64,000 nucleotides of DNA, from contig NZ_LMUE01000002.1 of NCBI RefSeq assembly GCF_009766065.1, positions 1,037,247 to 1,101,246 on the forward strand. The letters are read 5' to 3'. Under the pieces are notes generated by a model, which ran no database searches, was not told the DNA's origin, and saw only the letters and a list, made by a program, of their open reading frames with translations. Positions 6,943-14,853 of the stretch are shown here, in pieces; the first letter of the stretch is position 1, and every line of letters starts with the position of its first letter. Source of the DNA: Dyella sp. S184 (lineage in GTDB: Bacteria > Pseudomonadota > Gammaproteobacteria > Xanthomonadales > Rhodanobacteraceae). The translations under genes were made by a program, and so were the position numbers.

Positions 6943-6966
6943 GAGTGAACCTGACCCCGTTAGTTG
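6943..6966 (+). repeat. Dispersed boundary repeat, type A, single copy
   Basis: GAGTGAACCTGACCCCGTTA followed by GTTG, two bases different from the copy at 641. It lies between the leader of the XAC0095-like gene and the retron RNA. Confidence 0.75.
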
Positions 6967-7024
6967 TTGCATGGTCGAACTAGTGCCGCCTGGATGGGTC
7001 TCGAAATCAACAAGCAGAAAAGCT

Positions 7025-7240
7025 CAACGTCAAAACCTGCCTATTGCTTATCTAAGGTGCAATACCATATGTTGGCTTCGCTTAGCGACTTGGGCGTAAG
7101 CCCAAAGTGATACGTGGCGTATCACTCTGAATATTGTTCCACATCTGACGGTACCGGCTTTGCGGCCAGGCCGTTAGTCAACGGCCTGGCCGCAAAGCCG
7201 GTACCGTCCGCATCAGGTAAGCATGAGACGTTAGATAGAT
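7025..7240 (+). ncRNA. Retron msr-msd non-coding RNA
   Basis: The msd is a perfect 29-bp inverted repeat, 7147-7175 with 7180-7208, around the loop AGTC. The msr part has two perfect hairpins: TTGGGC-GTAA-GCCCAA (7090-7105) and AGTGATACG-TGG-CGTATCACT (7106-7126). The branch G is probably G7085 in TTAGCG, which sits just before them. The a1/a2 pairing may be TGCTTATCT (7044-7052) with AGGTAAGCA (7216-7224), nine pairs with one G-U; a shorter alternative is GCTTA next to the branch G. The outer ends are approximate. The effector and reverse transcriptase follow directly, the usual retron layout. Confidence 0.85.
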
Positions 7241-7242
7241 TC

Positions 7243-8136
7243 TTGGAAAGCGAAAAATCGGCTCTCTTCAAGCACCTATCTGAACTTAAGTCCGCGCTGC
7301 AAGCCAATCGCGTTCAGCCAGTCAAGAAGAGACCATCGTCTTTTATCTTTCTCTGCGGAGCCAACAAGCTCGCTGGTGGAATATCTGCGCGTCGCGCTGC
7401 ATTAGGCCGATTCCTAAAAAAAGAACACCCGGAAGTCCGCACAATTATCGCGGAGGACTTCATGAAATTCCTAGAGAATCGCACAAAAAAGCAAAACCTT
7501 TATGATATCGAACAAACTATAAGCAATTTTGCCGACGTCATAGTGATCGTACTGGAGAGCAACAGTGCATTTACCGAACTAGGCGCGTTTGCAACAAAAG
7601 ATTTGAGGAAAAAAATATTTGTTATTAACGACGAACAATTTAAAAGCGCACCATCATTTATAAATCAGGGCCCAATAAGCGCAATAATAGAAAGCTCTCC
7701 AGATGGCGTCGCCTGGTACAAAATGGCCGCCGGCGGAGTTGAATACGGAGACGCCATCGGCACGATATTCCCGGCGATTAGCTCAGCTATTAAAAATCGT
7801 CAGCCGGACAACGAACTTCTCGATATGGAAAAACTTAAGCCGACAGGGGAATTGAATCGCTGGGCTTTTTCATTTTGCCACGATCTCATATTTTCATCGC
7901 GAAAAATCCGACCAGCGGAGCTTGCATCTGTCTACAATTTCCTATTTGGGAAAGCAAATTTCGACGCACTTAAATTATATAATGCATTACTCATTGCGCT
8001 TGGATTTGTTGAAAAGAATGGTGACTATTTAACTTCTACACAGCTGGCGCCATTACTTCAAATTCCCATCAATAAAATTGCCCTTCAAGCATCCTTTCTA
8101 GCAGCCCGGCATCATCTGGACTTGCAGCATGCTTGA
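7243..8136 (+). CDS. Retron effector, nucleoside deoxyribosyltransferase-like (St85-family)
   Basis: About 297 residues. The core has the strand FIFLCG near residue 34, a middle helix around EDFMKFLEN, and VIVIVLESNSAFTELGAFA (residues 99-117), where the glutamate of TELGAF is placed like the catalytic glutamate of nucleoside deoxyribosyltransferases. The C-terminal 90 residues look like a winged helix. Such effectors are held inactive by the RT-msDNA complex and degrade nucleotides after phage attack; here that is inferred. The frame is open back to 7114, but that part is the retron RNA, so I start at the in-frame TTG; the true start is uncertain. AT-rich, unlike the host genes. Confidence 0.8.
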   Translation: MESEKSALFKHLSELKSALQANRVQPVKKRPSSFIFLCGANKLAGGISARRAALGRFLKKEHPEVRTIIAEDFMKFLENRTKKQNLYDIEQTISNFADVIVIVLESNSAFTELGAFATKDLRKKIFVINDEQFKSAPSFINQGPISAIIESSPDGVAWYKMAAGGVEYGDAIGTIFPAISSAIKNRQPDNELLDMEKLKPTGELNRWAFSFCHDLIFSSRKIRPAELASVYNFLFGKANFDALKLYNALLIALGFVEKNGDYLTSTQLAPLLQIPINKIALQASFLAARHHLDLQHA

Positions 8137-9064
8137 TCTATTAGACATCTGCTCTTCAGCACTAGGAACAACCCGCGAGAATGCTCTAGTAATAGCCCGC
8201 ACGGCACCCTATCGGCTTAAACGCATCGAGATTCCGAAACAAGACGGAAGCAAGCGAATAACATGGCAGGCCGCGATAGAAACTAAGGGCTTACACTACC
8301 CTCTTATTCAGTACTACCTTCGGCAACTTCCGGCACACCCCGCAAGCCAGGCTTTCTCACCGGGATCCTCGATCATAAAAAACGCGGGAATCCATTTAGG
8401 AAACAAATATTTTCTCCGCATAGACTTTTCTGACTTTTTCCCATCAATTAAATTCAATTCATTCAAGAAAATAATCAATCAAACAAAATCTATATTTGAA
8501 AATTTCAATACAGCAACCCCTGAATCGATGCTTCTGCTAGAGAAAGCCTGCTTTGCAAAAGACTCGAGCCTGCCAATTGGCTATGCAACATCCCCATACA
8601 TTGCAAATTGCACAATGTTTGAGTTTGACAGGGAAATAATTGACTTATTGAGGGCAAAATTTGCGAGCGCAAACGTAACCTACACAAGATACGCGGACGA
8701 CTTAGTCTTCTCGACAAATATAAAAAATGCTTGCCGCGACATTTACGATGTCATCGTACAGTTTGTCAAAAAATATCGCGCCATTGATTTAACTATAAAC
8801 CACAAGAAAACACACTTTGGCAGTGTCCCCAAGGGTACAGCTTACGTTACCGGGGTGCACATGCTTGAGTCCAATCGCACCGCTGCGACAAAGACTCTGA
8901 GATCTGAAGCGCGCTTTCTGCTGTCACTGCGAAAGAAAAATAAATTAGACGACGACGAGCAAAAGCGGCTGTTCGGCCTTTTGGCTCATATTAGGCAAAT
9001 CGACCCCGCCTTTTACACAAAGTTAGCGAGCGACTTCCATGTCGCATTCCCTCATACAAAGTGA
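8129..9064 (+). CDS. Retron reverse transcriptase
   Basis: A 311-residue reverse transcriptase with all retron marks: NAGIH (residues 85-89, the NAxxH motif), LRIDFSDFFPSI with catalytic D99, LPIGYATSP (148-156), YTRYADDLVFS with YADD at 188-191, and AYVTGVHM with the VTG triplet at 240-242. It would copy the msd into msDNA primed from the branch guanosine. The gene overlaps the effector by 8 bp (ATGCTTGA). Base composition is clearly more AT-rich than flanking genes, a sign of transfer. Confidence 0.95.
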   Translation: MLDLLDICSSALGTTRENALVIARTAPYRLKRIEIPKQDGSKRITWQAAIETKGLHYPLIQYYLRQLPAHPASQAFSPGSSIIKNAGIHLGNKYFLRIDFSDFFPSIKFNSFKKIINQTKSIFENFNTATPESMLLLEKACFAKDSSLPIGYATSPYIANCTMFEFDREIIDLLRAKFASANVTYTRYADDLVFSTNIKNACRDIYDVIVQFVKKYRAIDLTINHKKTHFGSVPKGTAYVTGVHMLESNRTAATKTLRSEARFLLSLRKKNKLDDDEQKRLFGLLAHIRQIDPAFYTKLASDFHVAFPHTK

Positions 9065-9093
9065 TTTTTGGCACCGCCGCTTCACCCCTCCAA

Positions 9094-9122
9094 GATCGGG
9101 GTCAGGTTGACCCCGATAGTTG
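9094..9122. repeat. Dispersed boundary repeat, type A, fused palindrome
   Basis: GATCGGGGTCAGGTT joined to GACCCCGATAGTTG, giving a palindrome with 10-bp arms (ATCGGGGTCA / TGACCCCGAT). It looks like the inverted pair at 5.8 kb with its middle deleted. It lies 30 bp after the reverse transcriptase stop codon. Confidence 0.75.
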
Positions 9123-9193
9123 CGGGTCCCTGGTCCAATTTGGAGCTTCAGGGAACTGCTTGGCTGGGGCGCATCCAAAGAATCCGGCTTGTT

Positions 9194-9217
9194 AAAGTGC
9201 ACTCCGACCCGGGCTTC
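9194..9217 (+). repeat. Dispersed boundary repeat, type B
   Basis: AAAGTGCACTCCGACCCGGG followed by CTTC, two bases different from the right arm at 3459-3478. It is the last copy seen and lies 36 bp before the OLD-like gene. Confidence 0.75.
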
Positions 9218-9252
9218 CTCTTGACGAAAGGCACAGGGAGGTGGAACCAGCA

Positions 9253-11133
9253 ATGAAGATCCAATCAGTTCGCATCAAGAACTTTCGCACTTTGAAAGAT
9301 GTGATGATCCCCTTCGATTCCGTCACGACATTCATCGGCCCGAACGGCGCCGGCAAGTCCACAGTGCTTCGTGCGCTCGATTGGTACTTCAATGGCAAGT
9401 CGGGATCTCTGACCGAGAAGGACTGCTCCTTCGGGGCGACTGACGAACACATCGAGGTTCAGGTGACATTCGCTGACCTCACCGCCAAGGACCGCGATGC
9501 ACTTGGCAAGTATGCGCCGGACGGAGTTGCCACGTTCACGGCATGGAAGCAGCGATCACCTGATGGCTCCGATGTGCTTTCCGCCAATGCGAAGGGTTTC
9601 CCGGATTTCAACCCAATCAAGGCGGCAGGCGGTGCGGCCGCGAAGAAGGATCTGTACGCCGATCTCCGGCGTAGGCGCCCAGAACTGAGTCTTCCGGAGG
9701 CCAAAACCGGCATTGCCGTTGAGCAGGCGATAACGACATGGGAGGCATCTCAAACTGGTCAGCTCATCGACGCCCCCGAAGCGCTGCAGACCAATTTCTT
9801 CGGCTTCAACAGTGGCGGCAAGATGAGTGGACTTTTTGACTTCGTCCTAGTCACTGCTGACCTTCGGGCGAGCGACGAGTCAAGCGACGGCAAGTCGAGC
9901 ATCATCGGTCGAATCCTGGAGCGTTCAGTTGACCGTGCTGCTGCTGACGAGGCTATTGCGGAGATCGTCGAGGAGTCACGTGTGAGGCAGCAGAGGGTGT
10001 ATGAAGAGAAGTTCAAAGAGCAGCTGGAGGTGATGACGGCACAGCTCAACGGTATCGTTGCGTCCTACTCTCCCGGTCGTGCTGTCACCGTTTCCCCTGC
10101 AGAGGTGGAGCTCAGGGCTCCTCGAACCACATTTGAGTTGGCAGTTCTCGATGGCGCAACGGAGACTGCTGTGGAGCGCCAGGGGCACGGCTTTCAGCGC
10201 ACGCTTCTGATCTCGGCGCTCCAACTCCTCGCGCAGTCAGGCGCAGCATCAGCAGAGGGTGTCATCTGTCTGGCAATCGAGGAGCCGGAACTTTATCAAC
10301 ACCCGATTCAAGCCCAAGCGTTCGCTAAGATGCTCCGATCGCTTGCGGAGGACGCCGCTAAGCGCATCCAAGTGACCTATGCGACTCATAGCCCTTACTT
10401 CCTTGAGGCGCGGCATTTCGATCAGGTCAGGCGGCTGACGAGATCGTCCGACGAGACTCCTGTAGTCACTGTCCACTTCGCTACAGTCGACGATGTGAAG
10501 ACGAAGCTCAATGAAACGGTTGATGCCGATCAGGTCGCTCGTCAACTCGATGGCATCGTAACCAATCGCCTCTCGGTTGCGTTGTTCGCAGCGCGCGTTC
10601 TGCTTGTCGAGGGTGATACAGAGGCAGCCGTGTTCTACGGAATCGGCGATCGGGATGCTGTGGGGCGACTTGAATCCCAAGGGCTGTCGATTGTTTCAGT
10701 TGGGGGCAAGGGTGGAATTCCACTTGCTCATGCCATCCTTACCTGCATCGGGATTCCGACCTACGTACTCTTCGACGGGGACAGCGGTTTCGAGGTTCGG
10801 GCTAACGCTGTGGGCAAGAATCAGGCTGTTATAGATGGCGAGCGCACGAAATTTTCGACAGAGAACCGTCGTCTGTTGAAGTATTTGGGTGGCACCGAAG
10901 TTGATTTTCCACCAGAGCAAGTCGGCGATCGTTTGGCAACTCTAAGCGATCACCTTGAGGCCTACTTAGAGTCCAATTGGACGGAGTGGGTCGCGTCGTG
11001 TGCGGCAATTGAGGCCGCTGCCGGAATCCAGCTCGGAAAGAATCAGTATGCCTACCGGACCTCCACGCTTGAGGCGCAAGGAACGGTTCCAGAGATGCTC
11101 AAGCAGATTCTGACGAACGCGGGAGTAGTTTAG
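9253..11133 (+). CDS. OLD-like AAA ATPase with C-terminal TOPRIM nuclease domain
   Basis: A 626-residue protein. The N-terminal [10 protein letters not shown] and Walker [10 protein letters not shown] (29-37) open an SMC/RecF-type ATPase. GHGFQRT (311-317) is the signature-like motif, [14 protein letters not shown] (338-351) is Walker B, and THSPYF (378-383) is the H-loop. The C-terminal TOPRIM domain shows VLLVEGDTE (E453) and FDGDSG (D508, D510). This is the plan of OLD-family nucleases, many of which act in phage defence. The start is the ATG after GGGAGGTGG; the frame also has a GTG 12 bases upstream. It is 2 bp from the DUF2130 gene and has no GajB-like helicase partner. Confidence 0.93.
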   Translation: MKIQSVRIKNFRTLKDVMIPFDSVTTFIGPNGAGKSTVLRALDWYFNGKSGSLTEKDCSFGATDEHIEVQVTFADLTAKDRDALGKYAPDGVATFTAWKQRSPDGSDVLSANAKGFPDFNPIKAAGGAAAKKDLYADLRRRRPELSLPEAKTGIAVEQAITTWEASQTGQLIDAPEALQTNFFGFNSGGKMSGLFDFVLVTADLRASDESSDGKSSIIGRILERSVDRAAADEAIAEIVEESRVRQQRVYEEKFKEQLEVMTAQLNGIVASYSPGRAVTVSPAEVELRAPRTTFELAVLDGATETAVERQGHGFQRTLLISALQLLAQSGAASAEGVICLAIEEPELYQHPIQAQAFAKMLRSLAEDAAKRIQVTYATHSPYFLEARHFDQVRRLTRSSDETPVVTVHFATVDDVKTKLNETVDADQVARQLDGIVTNRLSVALFAARVLLVEGDTEAAVFYGIGDRDAVGRLESQGLSIVSVGGKGGIPLAHAILTCIGIPTYVLFDGDSGFEVRANAVGKNQAVIDGERTKFSTENRRLLKYLGGTEVDFPPEQVGDRLATLSDHLEAYLESNWTEWVASCAAIEAAAGIQLGKNQYAYRTSTLEAQGTVPEMLKQILTNAGVV

Positions 11134-11135
11134 CC

Positions 11136-12545
11136 ATGCACGAGATTACCTGCCCGCACTGCGGGAAAGCATTCAAGATTGACGAGGCTGGGTACGCGAA
11201 CATCCTGAAACAGGTTCGCGACAGCGAATTTGAGAAGCAGTTGCACGATCGGCTTGAGCTGGCTGAGCAAGACAAGCGGAACGCCGTCGAGCTTGCCGAG
11301 ACCAAGGTCGCCAGTGAGTTGCAGAAGGCCGCCGCGGCCAAGGACGCAGAGATCCAGGAACTCAAGGCCAGACTCGATGCCGGAGATGTCGCGCGGAAGC
11401 TTGCCGTGACCGAAGCCCTAAGCGGCGTGGAAAAAGAGCGTGACGTGCTCGCGAACGAACTTGAGCAAGCGAAGCGTGATAAGCAAGCCGCTTCCAAGCT
11501 AGCCGAAGCGATGCTCGATAACGAGCTGCAAAAGGCTGCGGCTACGAAGGACGCTGAGATCCAAGGCTTGAACTCCAAACTCGACGCCATCGAGGTTGCT
11601 CAGAAGCTCGCGATCACCGAGGCAGTGACTGTGGTCGAGAAGGAACGCGACGAACTTAAGGGTGGCCTTGAGAGAGCGAAGCTTGAGAAGCAGCTCGCCG
11701 AGAAGTCGCTCAAGGACAAATACGAGACGCAGATCAAGGATCGCGAGGACGAGATCGGGCGCCTTCGGGACATGAAGGCTCGCCTGTCGACCAAGATGGT
11801 TGGCGAAACCCTAGAGCAGCACTGCGATACCGAATTCAACCGCATTCGAGCGACGGCGTTTCCGAGGGCATATTTCGAGAAGGACAACGACGCGCGGACT
11901 GGCAGCAAGGGCGACTACATCTTTCGCGACTCCGATGAGGTTGGCACTGAGATCGTCTCGATCATGTTTGAAATGAAGAACGAGAGCGATCACACCGCGA
12001 CGAAGAACAAGAACGAGGACTTCCTAAAGGAGCTCGACAAGGATCGCACCGAGAAGGGGTGCGAGTATGCGGTTCTGGTCTCCCTGCTCGAGCCCGACAG
12101 TGAGCTCTACAACACCGGGATCGTCGACGTGTTCCACCGCTACCCGAAGATGTACATCGTGCGACCGCAATTCTTTCTTCCAATCATCACGCTGCTGCGG
12201 AATGCGGCGATGAACTCGCTCAAGTACAAGTCAGAGCTTGCGCTCGTTAAGGCGCAGAACATAGACGTCACGAACTTCGAGAACGAGCTAGAGACATTTA
12301 AGAACGGTTTCGCCCGAAATTACGAGTTAGCGTCCAGTAAGTTCAAGACAGCCATCGATGAGATAGACAAGACCATTACCCATCTCCAGAAGACCAAGGA
12401 TGCTTTGCTCGGCTCAGAGAACAACTTTCGTCTTGCGAACGACAAGGCGCAGGACGTGACCATCAAGAAGTTGAGTCGCGGCAACCCGACGATGGCAGCC
12501 AAGTTCGCCGACCTAAAGAATAATGGCTCTTCCGATGCTGGATGA
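11136..12545 (+). CDS. DUF2130 protein: zinc-ribbon start, coiled coil and PD-(D/E)xK-like nuclease domain
   Basis: A 469-residue protein. It begins [10 protein letters not shown] (C6, C9), half a zinc ribbon, then a long coiled coil (about 25-215), then the DUF2130 domain with GDYIF (D260) and FEMKNE (E279, K281), which fits a restriction-endonuclease-like active site. A short helical tail follows. The coiled coil holds an internal duplication with a 69-residue offset (E61 onward against E130 onward). It starts 2 bp after the OLD-like gene stops, so the two are almost certainly one operon. DUF2130 has no settled function. Confidence 0.9.
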   Translation: MHEITCPHCGKAFKIDEAGYANILKQVRDSEFEKQLHDRLELAEQDKRNAVELAETKVASELQKAAAAKDAEIQELKARLDAGDVARKLAVTEALSGVEKERDVLANELEQAKRDKQAASKLAEAMLDNELQKAAATKDAEIQGLNSKLDAIEVAQKLAITEAVTVVEKERDELKGGLERAKLEKQLAEKSLKDKYETQIKDREDEIGRLRDMKARLSTKMVGETLEQHCDTEFNRIRATAFPRAYFEKDNDARTGSKGDYIFRDSDEVGTEIVSIMFEMKNESDHTATKNKNEDFLKELDKDRTEKGCEYAVLVSLLEPDSELYNTGIVDVFHRYPKMYIVRPQFFLPIITLLRNAAMNSLKYKSELALVKAQNIDVTNFENELETFKNGFARNYELASSKFKTAIDEIDKTITHLQKTKDALLGSENNFRLANDKAQDVTIKKLSRGNPTMAAKFADLKNNGSSDAG

Positions 12546-12566
12546 GTTCTTCGGAAGGGTTAGAAC

Positions 12567-12818
12567 TCAGACCTCCACGGCCCATCGTGGCGTAAACGAA
12601 TTCTCCGTTTCTGACACGGAAACTATTTTTGATACATGGAAGTTTCGAACGCCGCCCTTTGAAATGTCGTAGCAGAAGAACTTCTCTGTGCCGCCCGTGG
12701 TGCGGTAGCTATATGGCTCAGCCTCTCGAGTCTCCATACCGCCACCATCCTCGTAAGCCGTGATGATGACCGTATGTAAATTCCGGCCTGCAGCCGCGAT
12801 GGTCTCCTTAATGCTCAT
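12567..12818 (-). CDS. Small WYL-domain-like protein without a DNA-binding domain
   Basis: An 83-residue protein whose body (HTVIITAYEDGGGMETREAE, PYSYRT, KFFCYDISKGGVRNFHVSKI, FTPRWAVEV) matches the WYL ligand-binding fold. WYL regulators of defence loci (BrxR, CapW) join this domain to a winged helix; here only the sensor part exists. I start at the ATG preceded by CGGAGG; a longer frame begins 75 bases upstream without such a site. The gene converges on DUF2130, with 21 bp between the stop codons. Confidence 0.75.
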   Translation of the reverse strand: MSIKETIAAAGRNLHTVIITAYEDGGGMETREAEPYSYRTTGGTEKFFCYDISKGGVRNFHVSKIVSVSETENSFTPRWAVEV

Positions 12819-12929
12819 GAAGCCTCCGTGTGTAGTGAGTTCGTCGTCATCTATCGCCGATACGACCGGCAGCGTTTGGTCATAAGTGGACATTTCTCCA
12901 ACTATGTATCTACTACGATTTGCACGAAA

Positions 12930-14132
12930 TCAAAGTTCGATGCAATCAAACCGCCGATCCGCCTCCACCTCAGCCTCATAGTCCACATCCGCCCGATCAA
13001 ACCCGAACAACTGCAAAAACTCGTGCTTGTACCCAGCGTAGTCTGTGATCTCGCGCAGGTTTTCGGTGGTGACCGTGGGCCAGAGCGTCTTGCAGAGGAT
13101 CTGCACGTCGTCGCGCAGTTCCCAGTCGTCCAGCCGCAGGCGGCCTTCGTCGTCGATGGGCGCAGAGTTGCCGTCGGCGCGGTAGAGGCGGTCGTGGAAC
13201 AGGCGGTTGGCCTGTTCGATGGGGCCTTCGTGGATGCCTTTCTCCTTCATGATCTTGAAGGCGATAGACACGTATAGCGGGATCACCGGGATGGCCGCGC
13301 TGGCCTGGGTGACGACGGACTTCATCACGCCGACGTAGGCTTCGAGGCCGGGGTGGCGGCTGCGCAGTTGCCTGGCGGTGTTGTCGAGGTGCTGCTTGGC
13401 CTGGCCCAGGGTACCGTGCCAGTACATCGGCCAGGTGATCTCGGTGCCGATGTAGCTGTAGGCGACGGTCTTGGCGTGCTCGGCCAGCACGCCGGCGGCG
13501 CTCAGCGCGTCGATCCACAGCGCCCAGTCCTCGCCGCCCATCACGGTGACGGTGTCCTTGATTTCCTGCTCGGTGGCCGGCTCGATGGTGGCCTCGATCA
13601 CGGTGTCCTTGTTGGTGTCGACCGAGGTGTTGGTGAACGGCTGGCCGATGGTCTTGAGCGCCGAGCGCACCACCTCGCCGGTGTCCGGCAGCTTGCGCAC
13701 GGGCGAGGCCAGCGAATAGACCACCAGGTCGATCGGGCCACCCATCTCGTTCTTGATGATCTCGATCGCACGCGCGCGGGTTTCGTTGGCGAACGCGTCG
13801 CCGTTGATCGACTTGCTGTACAGGCCGGCCTGCTTGGCCGCCTTGTCGAACGCCGCGGAGTTGTACCAGCCGGCGGTGCCGGTCTTCTCCGGGCTGCTGG
13901 GCTTCTCGAAGAACACGCCCAGCGTGGCCGCGCCGTAACCGAACGCGGCGGTGATGCGCGAGGCCAGGCCGTAGCCGGTGGAGGCGCCGATCACCAGCAC
14001 GCGCTTTGGGCCGTTGCCCTTGGTGTGGCCTGCAGCCTGGGTGACCTTGATCTGGTCGAGCACGTTGTGTTCGCAACCGACCGGATGGGCGGTGATGCAG
14101 ATGAATCCGCGGACTTTGGGCTTGATGATCAC
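12930..14132 (-). CDS. fabV: Enoyl-[acyl-carrier-protein] reductase FabV
   Basis: A 400-residue protein, full length for FabV. It carries [20 protein letters not shown] at the N-terminus, the nucleotide loop [20 protein letters not shown], and the region [21 protein letters not shown] holding the Y-x8-K catalytic pair. FabV performs the last reduction of each fatty-acid elongation cycle and is naturally triclosan-tolerant. The start is GTG (encoding VIIKPK) with CAGGAG eight bases upstream. The gene marks the return to core sequence after the accessory region. Confidence 0.96.
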   Translation of the reverse strand: MIIKPKVRGFICITAHPVGCEHNVLDQIKVTQAAGHTKGNGPKRVLVIGASTGYGLASRITAAFGYGAATLGVFFEKPSSPEKTGTAGWYNSAAFDKAAKQAGLYSKSINGDAFANETRARAIEIIKNEMGGPIDLVVYSLASPVRKLPDTGEVVRSALKTIGQPFTNTSVDTNKDTVIEATIEPATEQEIKDTVTVMGGEDWALWIDALSAAGVLAEHAKTVAYSYIGTEITWPMYWHGTLGQAKQHLDNTARQLRSRHPGLEAYVGVMKSVVTQASAAIPVIPLYVSIAFKIMKEKGIHEGPIEQANRLFHDRLYRADGNSAPIDDEGRLRLDDWELRDDVQILCKTLWPTVTTENLREITDYAGYKHEFLQLFGFDRADVDYEAEVEADRRFDCIEL

Positions 14133-14225
14133 TCGGTGGCTCCTGCTGCTGTTCGGCAATTCGCCATATTAACCAAGCGGGAGGCCCATGCGCTGCCGTA
14201 GGGAGGTTGCGTGCATCGCTCCTTG

Positions 14226-14795
14226 TCCGTCATCCCGGCGAAGCCCGGGATCGCAGTTGCTGTTGCGAAGGGCCAAAAGGATGGATGGCTTCGTCGTTGA
14301 AGAGCGATTCCGGCCTTCGCCGGAATGACGATATGGGGAGGTTTTTTACTCGTCATCCAGGCGGCAGCCGGGATCGCAATTGCTGTTGCGAAAGGCCGAA
14401 GGGATGGGCGGCTTCGTTGTTGAAGAGCGATTCCGGCCCTTGCCCCTTTTGTGGGGTTCGCCGGAATGACGATATGGGGAGGTTTTCTTACTCGTCATCC
14501 CGGCGGAGGCCGGGATCGCAATTGCTGTTGCGAAAGGCCGAAGGGATGGGCGGCTTCGTTGTTGAAGAGCGATGACCAGCTTCGCTGTTGAAAAACTTCT
14601 CCGGCCCTTGCCCCTTTTGTGGGGTTCGCCGGAATGACGATGTGGGGAGGTTTTCTTACTCGTCATCCCGGCGGAGGCCGGGATCGCAGTTGCTGTTGCG
14701 AAGGGCCAAAAGGATGGATGGCTTCGTTGTTGAAGAGCGATTCCTGCCCTTGCCCCCTTTTGTGGGGTTCGCAGGAATGACGATATGGGGAAACG
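14226..14795. repeat. Tandem array of four hairpin-forming repeat units
   Basis: Four head-to-tail units of about 120-170 bp begin near 14226, 14348, 14490 and 14659. Each opens with GTCATCC..GGC..CGGGATCGCA and TTGCTGTTGCGAA, and closes with a hairpin (ATTCCGGC / GCCGGAAT) and ATGACGATATGGGGA. Units 2-4 carry an extra inner stem CCCC/GGGG. Unit 4 has ATTCCTGC paired with GCAGGAAT, a matched change on both arms. No gene is seen between the fabV start and the monooxygenase stop, so this array is the only feature of that 720-bp gap. Confidence 0.85.
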
Positions 14796-14853
14796 AGGCA
14801 ATCAGAGGTACCGTCTCCGTTGCAGAATCGCCACTAGGTCTTTCGCTACCCGA

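Noticed and set aside
9253..12545. Gabija system
   Set aside because: The second gene is DUF2130, not the UvrD-like GajB helicase, and no helicase motif is present nearby.
14226..14795. Possible CRISPR array
   Set aside because: Units are long, palindromic and nearly identical throughout, with no unique spacers and no cas genes.
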